In this document: piece by piece, positions 20,801 to 28,111 of the stretch | Layout: every line of letters starts with the position of its first letter | How positions within the stretch are numbered: position 1 is the stretch's first letter | NCBI GenBank assembly: GCA_965247385.1 | Contig: CBDFHG010000002.1 | Span: 186,001 to 250,000, forward strand | Reading direction: 5' to 3' | Source: Thermohalobaculum sp965247385 | Lineage (GTDB): Bacteria > Pseudomonadota > Alphaproteobacteria > Rhodobacterales > Rhodobacteraceae | DNA length: 64,000 bases | Notes under the pieces: model-generated | Database searches by the model: none | What the model was told of the DNA's origin: nothing | What the model saw: the letters and a program-made list of their open reading frames with translations, nothing else | Position numbers and translations under genes: made by a program

Positions 20801-21140
20801 ACAGCAGATCAAAGATCGCGCGACGCCCACGGTGCCAAATGAGTTCGGTGAGAACCACCACGCACAAGCCTACTACGGGGCGTTTCATCTCATCGTTGGT
20901 GATGACGGCGTCTCAAGCATCCCAGAGGACACACTGGTCGAGGAGGCATTCCATATCGACCAGACCGTGGACGAGGCAATCCGGACCCACTCCATCAACC
21001 CACAGAACATTGAAGCAGAAATCCGGAAGGCCCTGCTGCCCAGGTACTTCACGCTTCTGGGTGGATTGGACCAAGCCAATGCCCTGATCGACCAGATTAT
21101 CACCATCGTCCGGGCGGGGATCACTCGGGGGTCGCGGTGA
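17847..21140 (+). CDS. hsdR: Type I restriction endonuclease subunit R
   Basis: ATP-dependent translocase and nuclease subunit of the type I system. In the 1097 residues the N-terminal HsdR nuclease domain has PDIVCYVNGVPLVVIEAKRP (~153-172), the PD-(D/E)xK active site. The motor has Walker A HTTGSGKSS (~349), Walker B VDEGHRSQ (~458), motif III AFTGTP (~482) and the C-terminal helicase-lobe motif QAIARVNRLHD (~708). A helical C-terminal domain of about 330 residues follows. The frame is intact and of normal size, so the system looks functional. It is coupled to the genes on both sides by 4-base overlaps. Confidence 0.95.
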   Translation: MMGQPHTPDTREEATAKLPALHILMVMGWEYLPPAACLAQRGSERAVLLEEVLRDHLSRHRFDYKGQSHALSPAGVAQVIRTISATGLSEGLLAANKAIYQHLTLGVTVTEFIDGHRHSVTVPLIDWTNISANRFQVTEEISVERPAGLGRYRPDIVCYVNGVPLVVIEAKRPVSGDPNKSMVDEGISQHLRNQMGDGIQDLYAYAQLLLSISGTEGRYGTTETPRKFWPAWREEEITENDVSALKDQRLTETQMQAIFADRPHNLAREQFEALHSGSVLPTEQDRLLISLLRPDRLLEFIRLFILFDKKVGKIAARYQQAFGVKSILSRVSKRRPDGGREGGVIWHTTGSGKSSLMVFLCKALVQDESLADFRIILVTDRIDLEKQLSATFLTSGAFGSDVATKKDGEKAKAESGRDLAKRIGSGTEQIMFTMLQKFTPATRLPECFNPSDKLIVLVDEGHRSQGGENHERMRKALPNAAYIAFTGTPLLKDDKTRNKFGPILHPYTMQRAVEDGAVTPLVYEERKPVVDINEAAIDAWFDKITTGLSDKQRSDLKKRFATRGQVYGAANRIELIAWDIATHFTENFGKLDLGLKAQLATDSKLSAIRYKQALDATGMVTSAVVISAPDTREGHDDTDETKIPEVQAWWRANVGNNPQAYEVGVIEDFGQDGQPDILIVVDKLLTGFDEPRNAVLYIDKYLKGHSLLQAIARVNRLHDAKQFGFLIDYRGILAELDTSIQDYQDLAAQTQAGYEIDDLLGTYANVATEYKRLPALHDALWAIFAGVENKADREQFRRVLMPRFEEDDAGTSYDVHQKVREDFYDALTGFGMCLKLALSSRSFFEDGSFSEETIRRYKLDLKFFTDIRVQAKRDAQETVDFSEYEDQIRRLVDKQVIGQEIVDPDGVIMVGGLGSDTDPDTWSEEKARTEADLIKTRLRKTIEQDLIDDPYAQKVFSEMLREAIREAEALFDHPVTQYTLFKDLEQQIKDRATPTVPNEFGENHHAQAYYGAFHLIVGDDGVSSIPEDTLVEEAFHIDQTVDEAIRTHSINPQNIEAEIRKALLPRYFTLLGGLDQANALIDQIITIVRAGITRGSR

Positions 21141-21868
21141 TGGCGAGCCAGGCTCTAACCTACGGGGATAAGGTAATCCCCTTCCGGGTCGTGTGCGATC
21201 CATCCCGAACCAGCCGGATTGCAATCCATGTTGATCCAGACGGCTCGGTGATCGTGGATGCACCAACGGACGCACCAGATGAGTCGATCCACCGGGCTGT
21301 CCGGAAACGTGCAAGGTGGATCGTGCGTCATGTAGAGGATGCCGAGAACCGATCTCGCCATGTCCAACCAAGGGAGTATGTTAGCGGCGAGCAGGTGCTT
21401 TACCTTGGTCGTCAAAATGTCCTGAAGGTGATCCAATCCGAACGCGCCAATCGATCAGTGAAGCTGGTAGCAGGCCGTCTGGAAGTTCGAACTGAAGACA
21501 CCACACCGAAGGCTGTCAAAGCCCGGCTACGAGCCTGGTTTAGGTACCACGCCCGAGACTACTTCCACCGCCGCATTGGTGATATATCGGCTGGATTACC
21601 TTGGGTGAACACACCCCCGCCGCTTCAGCTTCTGGAGATGAAGCGACAGTGGGGAAGCTGCTCAACGTCGGGTCAGATCATTCTGAACCCACATCTTGTC
21701 AAAGCCCCGAGGGCAGCAGTGGACTACGTTATCATCCACGAGCTTGTCCATCTCAAGGTCCATGACCATAGCCCCGAGTTCACAGCCCTGCTGGACCGGC
21801 ATGTGCCAGGGTGGCGAGGTACAAAACGAAACCTGGATGCAATGGTTGAACTGCTCCTTTCAGTGTGA
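21137..21868 (+). CDS. YgjP-like zinc metallopeptidase (M48/DUF45) in the RM operon
   Basis: A 243-residue protein with the YgjP signature: KRQWGSCSTSGQIILNPHLV followed by the zinc motif HELVHLKVHDHSPEF (HExxH near residue 201, third ligand His downstream). Genes of this family often close type I restriction operons, where a role in turnover or control of the complex has been suggested; its substrate is unknown. Start is GTG at 21137 (GTGA overlap with hsdR), or the adjacent ATG at 21140. It is the last gene of the operon. The next ~150 bases contain only a GC-rich hairpin-like stretch. Confidence 0.88.
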   Translation: MMASQALTYGDKVIPFRVVCDPSRTSRIAIHVDPDGSVIVDAPTDAPDESIHRAVRKRARWIVRHVEDAENRSRHVQPREYVSGEQVLYLGRQNVLKVIQSERANRSVKLVAGRLEVRTEDTTPKAVKARLRAWFRYHARDYFHRRIGDISAGLPWVNTPPPLQLLEMKRQWGSCSTSGQIILNPHLVKAPRAAVDYVIIHELVHLKVHDHSPEFTALLDRHVPGWRGTKRNLDAMVELLLSV

Positions 21869-22015
21869 TCTCCAAAGAAACTCCGTTGTAGGACGAACCT
21901 AACAAAGAAGGCGATTCTTGATGACTGATCAGATAGTACAGGCTGGCCGGGCGTGACCGAACCCGGCCCGGACGTCGATTCCTGACCGCCTTCTTCGGCG
22001 GGAAGGACCTTCGCC

Positions 22016-22369
22016 ATGTGCGGTATGCCGCGGCCGCCGCCCCCACTGCGCCCCGAGCCTCGGGATGGCCCAGAGAGCCGCGGGCAGTCTGGGTGTTCGC
22101 GGCGAGTACCTCGATCAAGGGCGCTTCGCCTGGCCGATCCCGGGCTCTACCGGGCGGTGGCAAATGAAATCGCCGGTCGCCGCCTTGGCGGCCTGCCGGA
22201 CCCGGACGCGCCGTTCCTCAAGATGCTCCGCTGGATGCGGAAGAAATGGTGCCACAGCGATGTCCGCAAGCACAAAGCCGTGCGCCGCTGGATGTATGTC
22301 CACCACGGTGCCCATAGCGCACTGATTGCACTTTTCGGCTATGGCCTGAGCGTGCTGCTCCTGCGCTGA
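22016..22369 (+). CDS. Hypothetical protein with C-terminal membrane segment
   Basis: A 117-residue frame upstream of yebC. The first ~35 residues are Arg/Pro-rich and may not be real. From about residue 40 the sequence looks more protein-like (LADPGLYRAVANEIAG, then WMRKKWCHSDVRKHKA) and ends in a hydrophobic segment (ALIALFGYGLSVLLLR) that could anchor it in the membrane. GGGAAGGA lies ~10 bases before the ATG. I do not recognise the family, and a chance frame in GC-rich DNA cannot be excluded. Confidence 0.4.
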   Translation: MCGMPRPPPPLRPEPRDGPESRGQSGCSRRVPRSRALRLADPGLYRAVANEIAGRRLGGLPDPDAPFLKMLRWMRKKWCHSDVRKHKAVRRWMYVHHGAHSALIALFGYGLSVLLLR

Positions 22370-22462
22370 GGCCAGCTCTTTGTATCCCGGCCCTCTCCCG
22401 ACTTGAAAGCCGCGCCCCGGCTCCCCTATAAGACCGCCGAACCAAACGACGGAGAGTGCCCC

Positions 22463-23209
22463 ATGGCCGGCCATTCCAAATGGGCCAATATCCAGCATCG
22501 CAAGGGGCGCCAGGACGCCGTGCGCTCGAAGCTGTTCTCGAAGCTGGCGAAGGAGATCACCGTCGCCGCCAAGATGGGCGACCCGGACCCGGACAAGAAC
22601 CCCCGCCTGCGCCTCGCGGTGAAGGAGGCCAAGTCCAATTCGGTGCCCAAGGACGTGATCGACCGCGCCATCAAGAAGTCGCAGGTCGGCGAGGGCGAGA
22701 ACTACGAGGAGATCCGCTACGAAGGCTACGGCCCCGGCGGCGTCGCCCTGATCGTCGAGACCCTGACCGACAACCGCAACCGCTCGGCCTCCAACGTGCG
22801 CTCGTTCTTCAACAAGTTCGGCGGCAACCTGGCCGAGACGGGTGCTGTCTCCTTCATGTTCGACCGCAAGGGCCAAGTCACCTACCCATCCGACGCCGGC
22901 GACGCCGACACAATCTTCGAAGCCGCCATCGAGGCCAGCGCCGAGGATGTCGAATCCACCAATGACGGCCACACCATCTGGTGCGAAGCCACCGATTTGA
23001 ACGAGGTCTCCAACGCCTTGGAGGCCGCCCTCGGCGAGGCCGAATCCACCAAGCTGGTCTGGAAACCCCAAACCCTGACCGAGGTCGACGAGCACTCCGG
23101 CGCCACCCTCCTGAAACTCATCGCGGCGCTGGACGACGACGACGACGTCCAGACCGTGACCGCCAATTTCGACATGTCCGACGAGGTGATGGAATTGCTG
23201 TCTGAGTAA
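22463..23209 (+). CDS. yebC: YebC/PmpR-family transcription or translation factor
   Basis: DNA-/ribosome-associated protein of the YebC (TACO1) family; members act as transcriptional regulators or help ribosomes through proline-rich stretches. The 248 residues start MAGHSKWANIQHRKGRQD, the family signature, and include the conserved RYEGYGPGGVALIVETLTDNRNR region and an acidic C-terminus. ATG at 22463 is preceded by GGAGAG; the frame extends upstream without similarity. In many proteobacteria yebC sits next to ruvC; here ruvC is absent and an insertion-element relic follows instead. Confidence 0.95.
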   Translation: MAGHSKWANIQHRKGRQDAVRSKLFSKLAKEITVAAKMGDPDPDKNPRLRLAVKEAKSNSVPKDVIDRAIKKSQVGEGENYEEIRYEGYGPGGVALIVETLTDNRNRSASNVRSFFNKFGGNLAETGAVSFMFDRKGQVTYPSDAGDADTIFEAAIEASAEDVESTNDGHTIWCEATDLNEVSNALEAALGEAESTKLVWKPQTLTEVDEHSGATLLKLIAALDDDDDVQTVTANFDMSDEVMELLSE

Positions 23210-23514
23210 CGGCACGCGCACCCCACCCCCGTCATTTCCCGGCTCGACCAGGGAATCCAGTTCCCATACCCCCCAACCGATCACAACGCCCCGGCCCCCG
23301 AGCCGGGGCCTCGACCCGCTGCGATCGTCGCCGTTGTCGGCGTACTGAGTCCTCTGTGAACATCTCGGACGCCATTGATTTAGTGTGATTTTCCGCTGAT
23401 TTGAAGTAACGAGGTTTGCAAGAAACCTTTTTTTGTCGATCGTTTTCTTGCAATTTGGGATTCATTTTTCAGTCCGTTTGTGATTCCCTGAAGGGGTTCC
23501 ATTCGGGGGTTCAA
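23210..23514 (+). other. Gap between yebC and an IS5-type relic
   Basis: There is no gene here. A GC-rich hairpin (CCCCGGC/GCCGGGG, 23289-23308) lies after yebC but lacks a T-run. From about 23360 base composition drops, and a perfect 10-bp inverted repeat (TTGCAAGAAA at 23416-23425, TTTCTTGCAA at 23444-23453) lies in the leader of the transposase fragment. The drop probably marks the left part of the inserted element, but its exact end is not visible. Confidence 0.4.
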
Positions 23515-23916
23515 ATGCGACCGAAACAGCAGCAAAGAGCGCGTCACGACGATCTTTTCCGGGCGCGCCTCGATCAGATCATCAATATGAAACACGAACT
23601 TGCCATCCTGGCGGACAAGATCGGCTGGGCCTGGCTCGACGCGCAACTGGCGGAGAGTTTTTCCGACCAGGGCCGCCCGGCGGAGCCGGTGCGCTTCATG
23701 ATCGGCATGTTCCTGTTGAAGCACACCTACGCCCTCTCCGACGAGCAGGTCTGGGACCGCTGGGTGCACGACCCATGTTTCCAGTACTTCACCGGCGAGG
23801 AATTTTTCCAGCATGACCTGCCGCACGAGCGTTCCGGCATGAGCCACTGGAGAAAGCGCATCGGCGACAAGCTGGAGGTCCAGAGAACTGGTCACCTCCA
23901 ACTTGCCTTTCGATGA
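23515..23916 (+). pseudogene. IS5-family transposase, 3'-truncated
   Basis: The frame from ATG 23515 encodes the N-terminal region of an IS5-group transposase: DLFRARLDQIINMKHEL, then the DUF772-type segment VRFMIGMFLLKHTYALSDEQ and FQYFTGEEFFQHDLPHERS, ending SHWRKRIGDKLE near residue 120. Similarity stops abruptly at about base 23875 and only ~13 unrelated residues follow before a stop. The whole DDE catalytic part (~300 residues) is missing. It is a dead fragment left by deletion or by insertion of other DNA. Confidence 0.82.
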
Positions 23917-24144
23917 ATGAACCGAAGCCTTTGGATCGGAACGTCTCACCGGCGCACTCCTCGGACCGCCTGACCCATCACGTCCATATCCTTGAGATGA
24001 ATGGCGAGAGCTTCCGCCTGAAACAGAGCCAAAGAAAACCGCCTGAGCGCCATCCGCTTGACCCCGAGGGACCACAGGCACCTCCCACGCGCGCCACGGC
24101 CTTTGCTCTATGAAAGCAGTCCGAGCCGCGCGCCGGACCCTCCT

Positions 24145-24335
24145 ATGGACTTCGGGGACAAGCCCCTCACCGAACCAAGTGGTACACTTTTGCGCCGCCG
24201 CGTGGTCGGTTATTACGCCGCCATTGACAATCAGCGCCGGGCGCCCTGAAGGAAATCCTCGACCTGATGGGCCTGACCATGGAGGATGCCCATCACATCT
24301 TCCCTGAACAAACCCAACCCCCGGACCCCACATGA
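24145..24335 (+). pseudogene. Short ORF with frameshift, coupled to the aldolase gene
   Basis: From ATG 24145 the frame reads DFGDKPLTEPSGTLLRRRVV then GYYAAIDNQRRA and stops at 24249. Shifting by one base near 24238-24243 continues it as ALKEILDLMGLTMEDAHHIF to a TGA at 24333 that overlaps the next ATG (ATGA). The coupling and the sensible join suggest a real gene of about 60 residues with one base lost, or a sequencing error. I do not recognise the family. The ~230 bases before it (23917-24144) hold nothing convincing. Confidence 0.4.
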
Positions 24336-25114
24336 CCACCCCCCGTACCAAACTCCTCACTCTCACCGGCCGCACCCCCGCTCGCTGCTTCTGGCTCGAT
24401 CTCCCGTCCCCCATGGCGGCCGAAATTGCCGGGCGGGCCGGGGCGGAGATTTGCGTGATCGACACCGAGCATGGCCAGATGGGGCCGGAGACCGTCACCG
24501 ACATGCTCCGCGCCATCGACCTCTCGCGCACCCCGGCGCTGGTGCGCCTCGGCGATGCCGGGGCCGGGCGGGTCAAGCATGCGTTGGATGCCGGGGCCGC
24601 CGGGATATTGATCCCCTATATCGAGACCGTCGAGGAAGCCCGCGCCGCTGTCCGCGTCTTCTGCGCCCCGCCGCTGGGCAAGCGCGGCATGGCCACCGGG
24701 GTCAGCCGGGCCGGGGGCTTCGGGGCCGACAAGGATTATGCCGGCACCTGGAACGACACCGGCATCCTCGCGCTGCAGATCGAGACCGCCAAGGGCCTCG
24801 CCGCCGCCGCCGGGATCGCAGCACTCGAGGGCGTCGACATGCTGTTCTTCGGCCCCTCCGATTACGCCACCGACCAGAACCTCGACCCCACCCGCGACAG
24901 CGCCCGAATCATGACCGCCTGCCGCCAGATGATCGCCGCAGCCCATGACGCCGGCAAGCTGGCCGGGGCCTTCCCCTGGCCCGGCGCCGACCCCTCCCGG
25001 CTGATCGCCGAGGGCACCGATCTGGTCGCCGCCGGGTCCGATGTCCGGGGTCTGGCCCAAAGCTTCGCCAGGTCGCTGGAGGACTGTCCTCTGGCAGAGG
25101 GAGATGCGGACTGA
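24332..25114 (+). CDS. HpcH/HpaI-family aldolase
   Basis: Class II metal-dependent aldolase family that cleaves 2-keto-3-deoxy acids to pyruvate or another 2-oxo acid plus an aldehyde. The 260 residues show ARCFWLDLPSPMAAEIAG, the metal/substrate strand ICVIDTEHGQM (catalytic His near 46), ILIPYIETVEEAR (metal-binding Glu) and GVDMLFFGPSDYATD (metal-binding Asp). The true substrate is not predictable. It overlaps a frameshifted small ORF upstream by 4 bases. Codon use is typical of the GC-rich genome. Confidence 0.88.
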   Translation: MTTPRTKLLTLTGRTPARCFWLDLPSPMAAEIAGRAGAEICVIDTEHGQMGPETVTDMLRAIDLSRTPALVRLGDAGAGRVKHALDAGAAGILIPYIETVEEARAAVRVFCAPPLGKRGMATGVSRAGGFGADKDYAGTWNDTGILALQIETAKGLAAAAGIAALEGVDMLFFGPSDYATDQNLDPTRDSARIMTACRQMIAAAHDAGKLAGAFPWPGADPSRLIAEGTDLVAAGSDVRGLAQSFARSLEDCPLAEGDAD

Positions 25115-25305
25115 CCTCCCGCGCAACGCCCGCGCAGGCGGGTAGGCGCCTCGCTCGGAGAGCACCGCCAAAGCACTACCGAAACACCACCAGAACACCA
25201 CCGAAGGATTCGGGGTTTATCGGGCGCTTGCTCAAGACGCTTCCATATCCTGACAGGTCGTTCAAAAGCTGGACAAAAATTGGTGCCTTCGGCCACTCTG
25301 CGATT

Positions 25306-25578
25306 ATGAGAGGCATCGGCAAGCACCCCTTTGACCCCACCGACGTGATCCACGAGGCGTACCGCATCGAGGGCATCGCGCCGGAGGAATGCCGCGCGAT
25401 CTTCTTCGATTGGGCCATGGGGCTTGATGCCGGGCTCGACATGGTTGCGGCAGCAAAAACCTTACATGCTGATCTTGCAGGAAAAAACCCGGATCACCCG
25501 ATGAGTGCCCTGCTCGCCGAAGCGTCCTTGGGGTTAGCGCAAGGCCGCACCGGGCGGCGGCGCAGGCGCAGGAATTAG
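25306..25578 (+). CDS. Small conserved-looking hypothetical protein
   Basis: A ~90-residue frame with a compact helical look: GKHPFDPTDVIHEAYRIEGI, then PEECRAIFFDWAMGLDAGLD, ending in a very basic RRRRRRN tail. There is no signal peptide or membrane segment. I prefer ATG 25306; ATG 25228 would add 26 residues of doubtful quality. Its stop overlaps the stop of the asparaginase gene on the other strand by 4 bases. The function is unknown. Confidence 0.6.
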   Translation: MRGIGKHPFDPTDVIHEAYRIEGIAPEECRAIFFDWAMGLDAGLDMVAAAKTLHADLAGKNPDHPMSALLAEASLGLAQGRTGRRRRRRN

Positions 25579-26637
25579 CCTTTCAGCTCCCCCGCCACCG
25601 GCGTCCGGAAGAACCGCTCGATTTCAGCCTGATTCCATCCATTCGCCGTACCCAGGGCGAAAGCGACATGCAGCTTGGTATGAACCGCCGGCGCCGCCAT
25701 ATCGGCCGTCGAAATCGCTCCGCAATCCGCCAACCAATACCCAGCCCCATAAGCCGAAGGATCCACATCGCCATAGGGAAGCTGGCTCCCGGCAATGATC
25801 AGGGTACCCCGATCATGGGCAGAACGAAGCACCGGAGCAAAATTTTTCCTGCTTGGAAAATTTCCGATTCCGTAGCTATTTAAATATATTGCGCCGAGTT
25901 TTTCACCTAATTTTTCAATCACAGGCTGGATCTTGTCCAGCACCAAAACCCCGTCGGTCGGGTTCGGTGTCAGGCTCACCACCGCCTTTGTCCCCAGATG
26001 CGGGGCAAGGCGGTCGAGCTGCATTGTCAGACCCTCCGCAGGTGCCACCGGAAGGGCCGGGCAAGAGACAATACCCTTCGGGCAATCGAAGGCACGGTCG
26101 GCGGTGGTGGACATCTTCATCACCCGCGCCCCAGGCAGAATCATCCCGCCAAAGGCGACCGAAACCTCCGCTCGCCCGTTCCCGCAAGCTCCGATAGAAG
26201 TTTGCAGATTGTCGAGCGCGTCGCCGCCGGGCCGAATACCGTCATTTTCGAACAAGGGCCGTTGCGCACCGGTCAAGACCACAGGCTTTGCGAACCGTCC
26301 CACCGGGTTCCCATCGGGATCATACAGCGTCAACAAAAAGGCCAGCGCAGCCGCCGTCCAGGCCATGGTGTCGGTGCCATGTAGTAGCAACAAGCAACAC
26401 CGCTTGCTCCTCGCGGACATCCAGGACCATCGCTGCAAGCCTGACCCAGTCCACCGGGGCCATGTCGCTGGAGTCGAGCGCGGGCTCCAGCCATCGCCAG
26501 TCGATAGCCAGGCCATCGTCCAGACGAGGTGCGGCGTGGCGGCCCCAGAGTGCCTGAAAATCATTTATAGGCAGTGGCTTGAGTGGCGCCCCGGTGCAAC
26601 CGATGGTGCCGCCGGAATAGATCAGACCCAGCTTCAT
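25575..26637 (-). pseudogene. L-asparaginase, frameshifted
   Basis: Two frames join into a type of asparaginase that hydrolyses Asn to Asp and ammonia. The N-terminal frame from ATG 26637 has KLGLIYSGGTIGCTG (first catalytic Thr motif) and runs to about 26390. The second frame continues with LLLHGTDTMAWTAAALAFLL (second catalytic Thr-Asp motif), VVLTGAQRPLFENDGIRPGG and the C-terminal domain ADCGAISTADMAAPAV. One net extra base near 26383-26395, in a run of TTG/CTA repeats, breaks the frame. Everything else is intact, so the break is recent or a sequencing error. Bases ~25838-25925 are strikingly AT-rich inside this gene. Confidence 0.78.
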
Positions 26638-26647
26638 CGCACCCGGC

Positions 26648-28030
26648 CTATCCCGCCAGAGCCGCCAACACCCGGACCCAGCTCCGCGCACCCCTGGTAA
26701 AACTGGTCAGGTCGTATTTCTCGTTCGGGCTGTGGATGCGGTCGTCCTCCAGCCCGAAGCCGATCAGCAGGGTGTCCATTCCCAATTGCTGCTGGAATTG
26801 GCCCACCACCGGGATCGACCCACCGCAACCGATGAAGGCCGCCTCGGTGCCCCATTCGTCACTCAACGCCCCCCGCGCCCGCTCGAACGCCGGGTCCTCC
26901 AGCGGCATCACGGTCGCCTTGCCGCCACCTCGGGCCACGAACTCGGCCCGGCAATCGGCGGGCAGGCGGCCGGTGATGAACTGGCGGAATGCGGTGCGCA
27001 GCACCTCCGGATCCTGATCGCCGACCAGGCGGAAGCTGACTTTGGCATGGGCTTCTGCGGGGATCACGGTCTTGAAGCCCGCACCGGTATACCCGCCCCA
27101 AATGCCGTTGACCTCGGCGGTGGGGCGCGACCAGAGCTGTTCCAGCGCGGAATAGGCGGTTTCACCGGCGGGCAGGGCGAGCCCAACCTCGCCGAGGAAG
27201 TTCGCGGGCACGAAGCCCAGCCGGTCCCACTGTGCCCTCAGGTCGCCGGAGATATCCGACACCCCATCATAAAACCCGGGAATCATTACCCTTCCGCTGT
27301 CGTCGTGCAGATCCGCCAGAATTCTGGCCAGCACATGGATCGGGTTCGCGGCGGCGCTGCCATACATGCCGGAATGCAGATCGCGGCTGGCCGCATGGAT
27401 GGTCACCTGATCGGCGACATTGCCGCGCAGCATCGTTGTAATGGCAGGCGTCGAGGCGTTCCACATCCCGGTGTCACAGACCAGCGCGATGTCGGCGGTC
27501 AGCTCGTCACGGTTCGCTTCCAGGAAGGGCGGCAGGCTTTCGCCACCGGATTCCTCCTCACCTTCCAGCAGAATGGTGATCTTGCAGGGCAGTTTGCCAT
27601 GGGTGGCACGGTAAGCCCGGCATGCCTCGACGAACGTCATCAACTGACCCTTGTCGTCCGAGGTGCCGCGACCGGACAGGTATCGGGTGCCGTCGTCGCG
27701 GGTTATGACGCAGGGGTCGAACGGGTCGCGGTCCCACAACTCCAGCGGGTCAACCGGTTGTACGTCGTAATGACCGTAGAACAGCAGATGCGGGCCGTCC
27801 GCCGACAGATCACTGGCAACCACCATGGGATGTCCCCGGGTCGGGGCGACCCTCGCGTCGAACCCGATTCGAGCCAGGTCGCTCGCCAGCCACTCGGCGG
27901 CGGCACGGCACTCGCCGTCATAGGCCGGATCAGTCGAGATCGAGCGAAAGCGCAACAGCTCGAACAGCCGCACGAGCGCCGATTCACGGTCAGCGTCGAG
28001 GTGGGCGAGAACGGAGGCAAGGTCGGTCAT
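26648..28030 (-). CDS. M20-family dipeptidase
   Basis: Cytosolic metallopeptidase of the M20/M25/M40 family (PepV/CNDP-like) that splits dipeptides or removes acyl groups. Of 460 residues, the zinc-site motifs are FYGHYDVQP (His, Asp), GRGTSDDKGQ (bridging Asp), LEGEEESGGE (catalytic Glu pair) and, after the dimerisation domain, DRIHSPNEKYD near the C-terminus (His). ATG 28030 is used because GAAGGATC lies just upstream; the frame runs 22 codons further without similarity. It follows mnmA and lies 10 bases before the asparaginase start, so the two may be co-transcribed. Confidence 0.92.
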   Translation of the reverse strand: MTDLASVLAHLDADRESALVRLFELLRFRSISTDPAYDGECRAAAEWLASDLARIGFDARVAPTRGHPMVVASDLSADGPHLLFYGHYDVQPVDPLELWDRDPFDPCVITRDDGTRYLSGRGTSDDKGQLMTFVEACRAYRATHGKLPCKITILLEGEEESGGESLPPFLEANRDELTADIALVCDTGMWNASTPAITTMLRGNVADQVTIHAASRDLHSGMYGSAAANPIHVLARILADLHDDSGRVMIPGFYDGVSDISGDLRAQWDRLGFVPANFLGEVGLALPAGETAYSALEQLWSRPTAEVNGIWGGYTGAGFKTVIPAEAHAKVSFRLVGDQDPEVLRTAFRQFITGRLPADCRAEFVARGGGKATVMPLEDPAFERARGALSDEWGTEAAFIGCGGSIPVVGQFQQQLGMDTLLIGFGLEDDRIHSPNEKYDLTSFTRGARSWVRVLAALAG

Positions 28031-28111
28031 ATGGGATCCTTCGGGCAGGGCAGGGGGTTTCTGATGCTTAGAGCGCGAAGCGGGTGCCAAGCGCAATCCA
28101 TCGACAGTTTT

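Noticed and set aside
21975..22000. Possible terminator after the restriction operon
   Set aside because: GC-rich self-complementary bases (GGCCGGG/CCCGGCC and CCGCC/GGCGG) are present but no T-run follows, so termination could not be supported.
22115..23284. 389-codon minus-strand frame rich in Gly and Val
   Set aside because: It is the antisense of yebC, which has an unmistakable signature on the plus strand.
23380..24576. 398-codon minus-strand frame across the IS5 relic and the aldolase start
   Set aside because: It runs through the antisense of two recognisable plus-strand genes and shows no coherent domain. Some of it (near 23870-24000) looks protein-like, but there is no start or family to support a gene.
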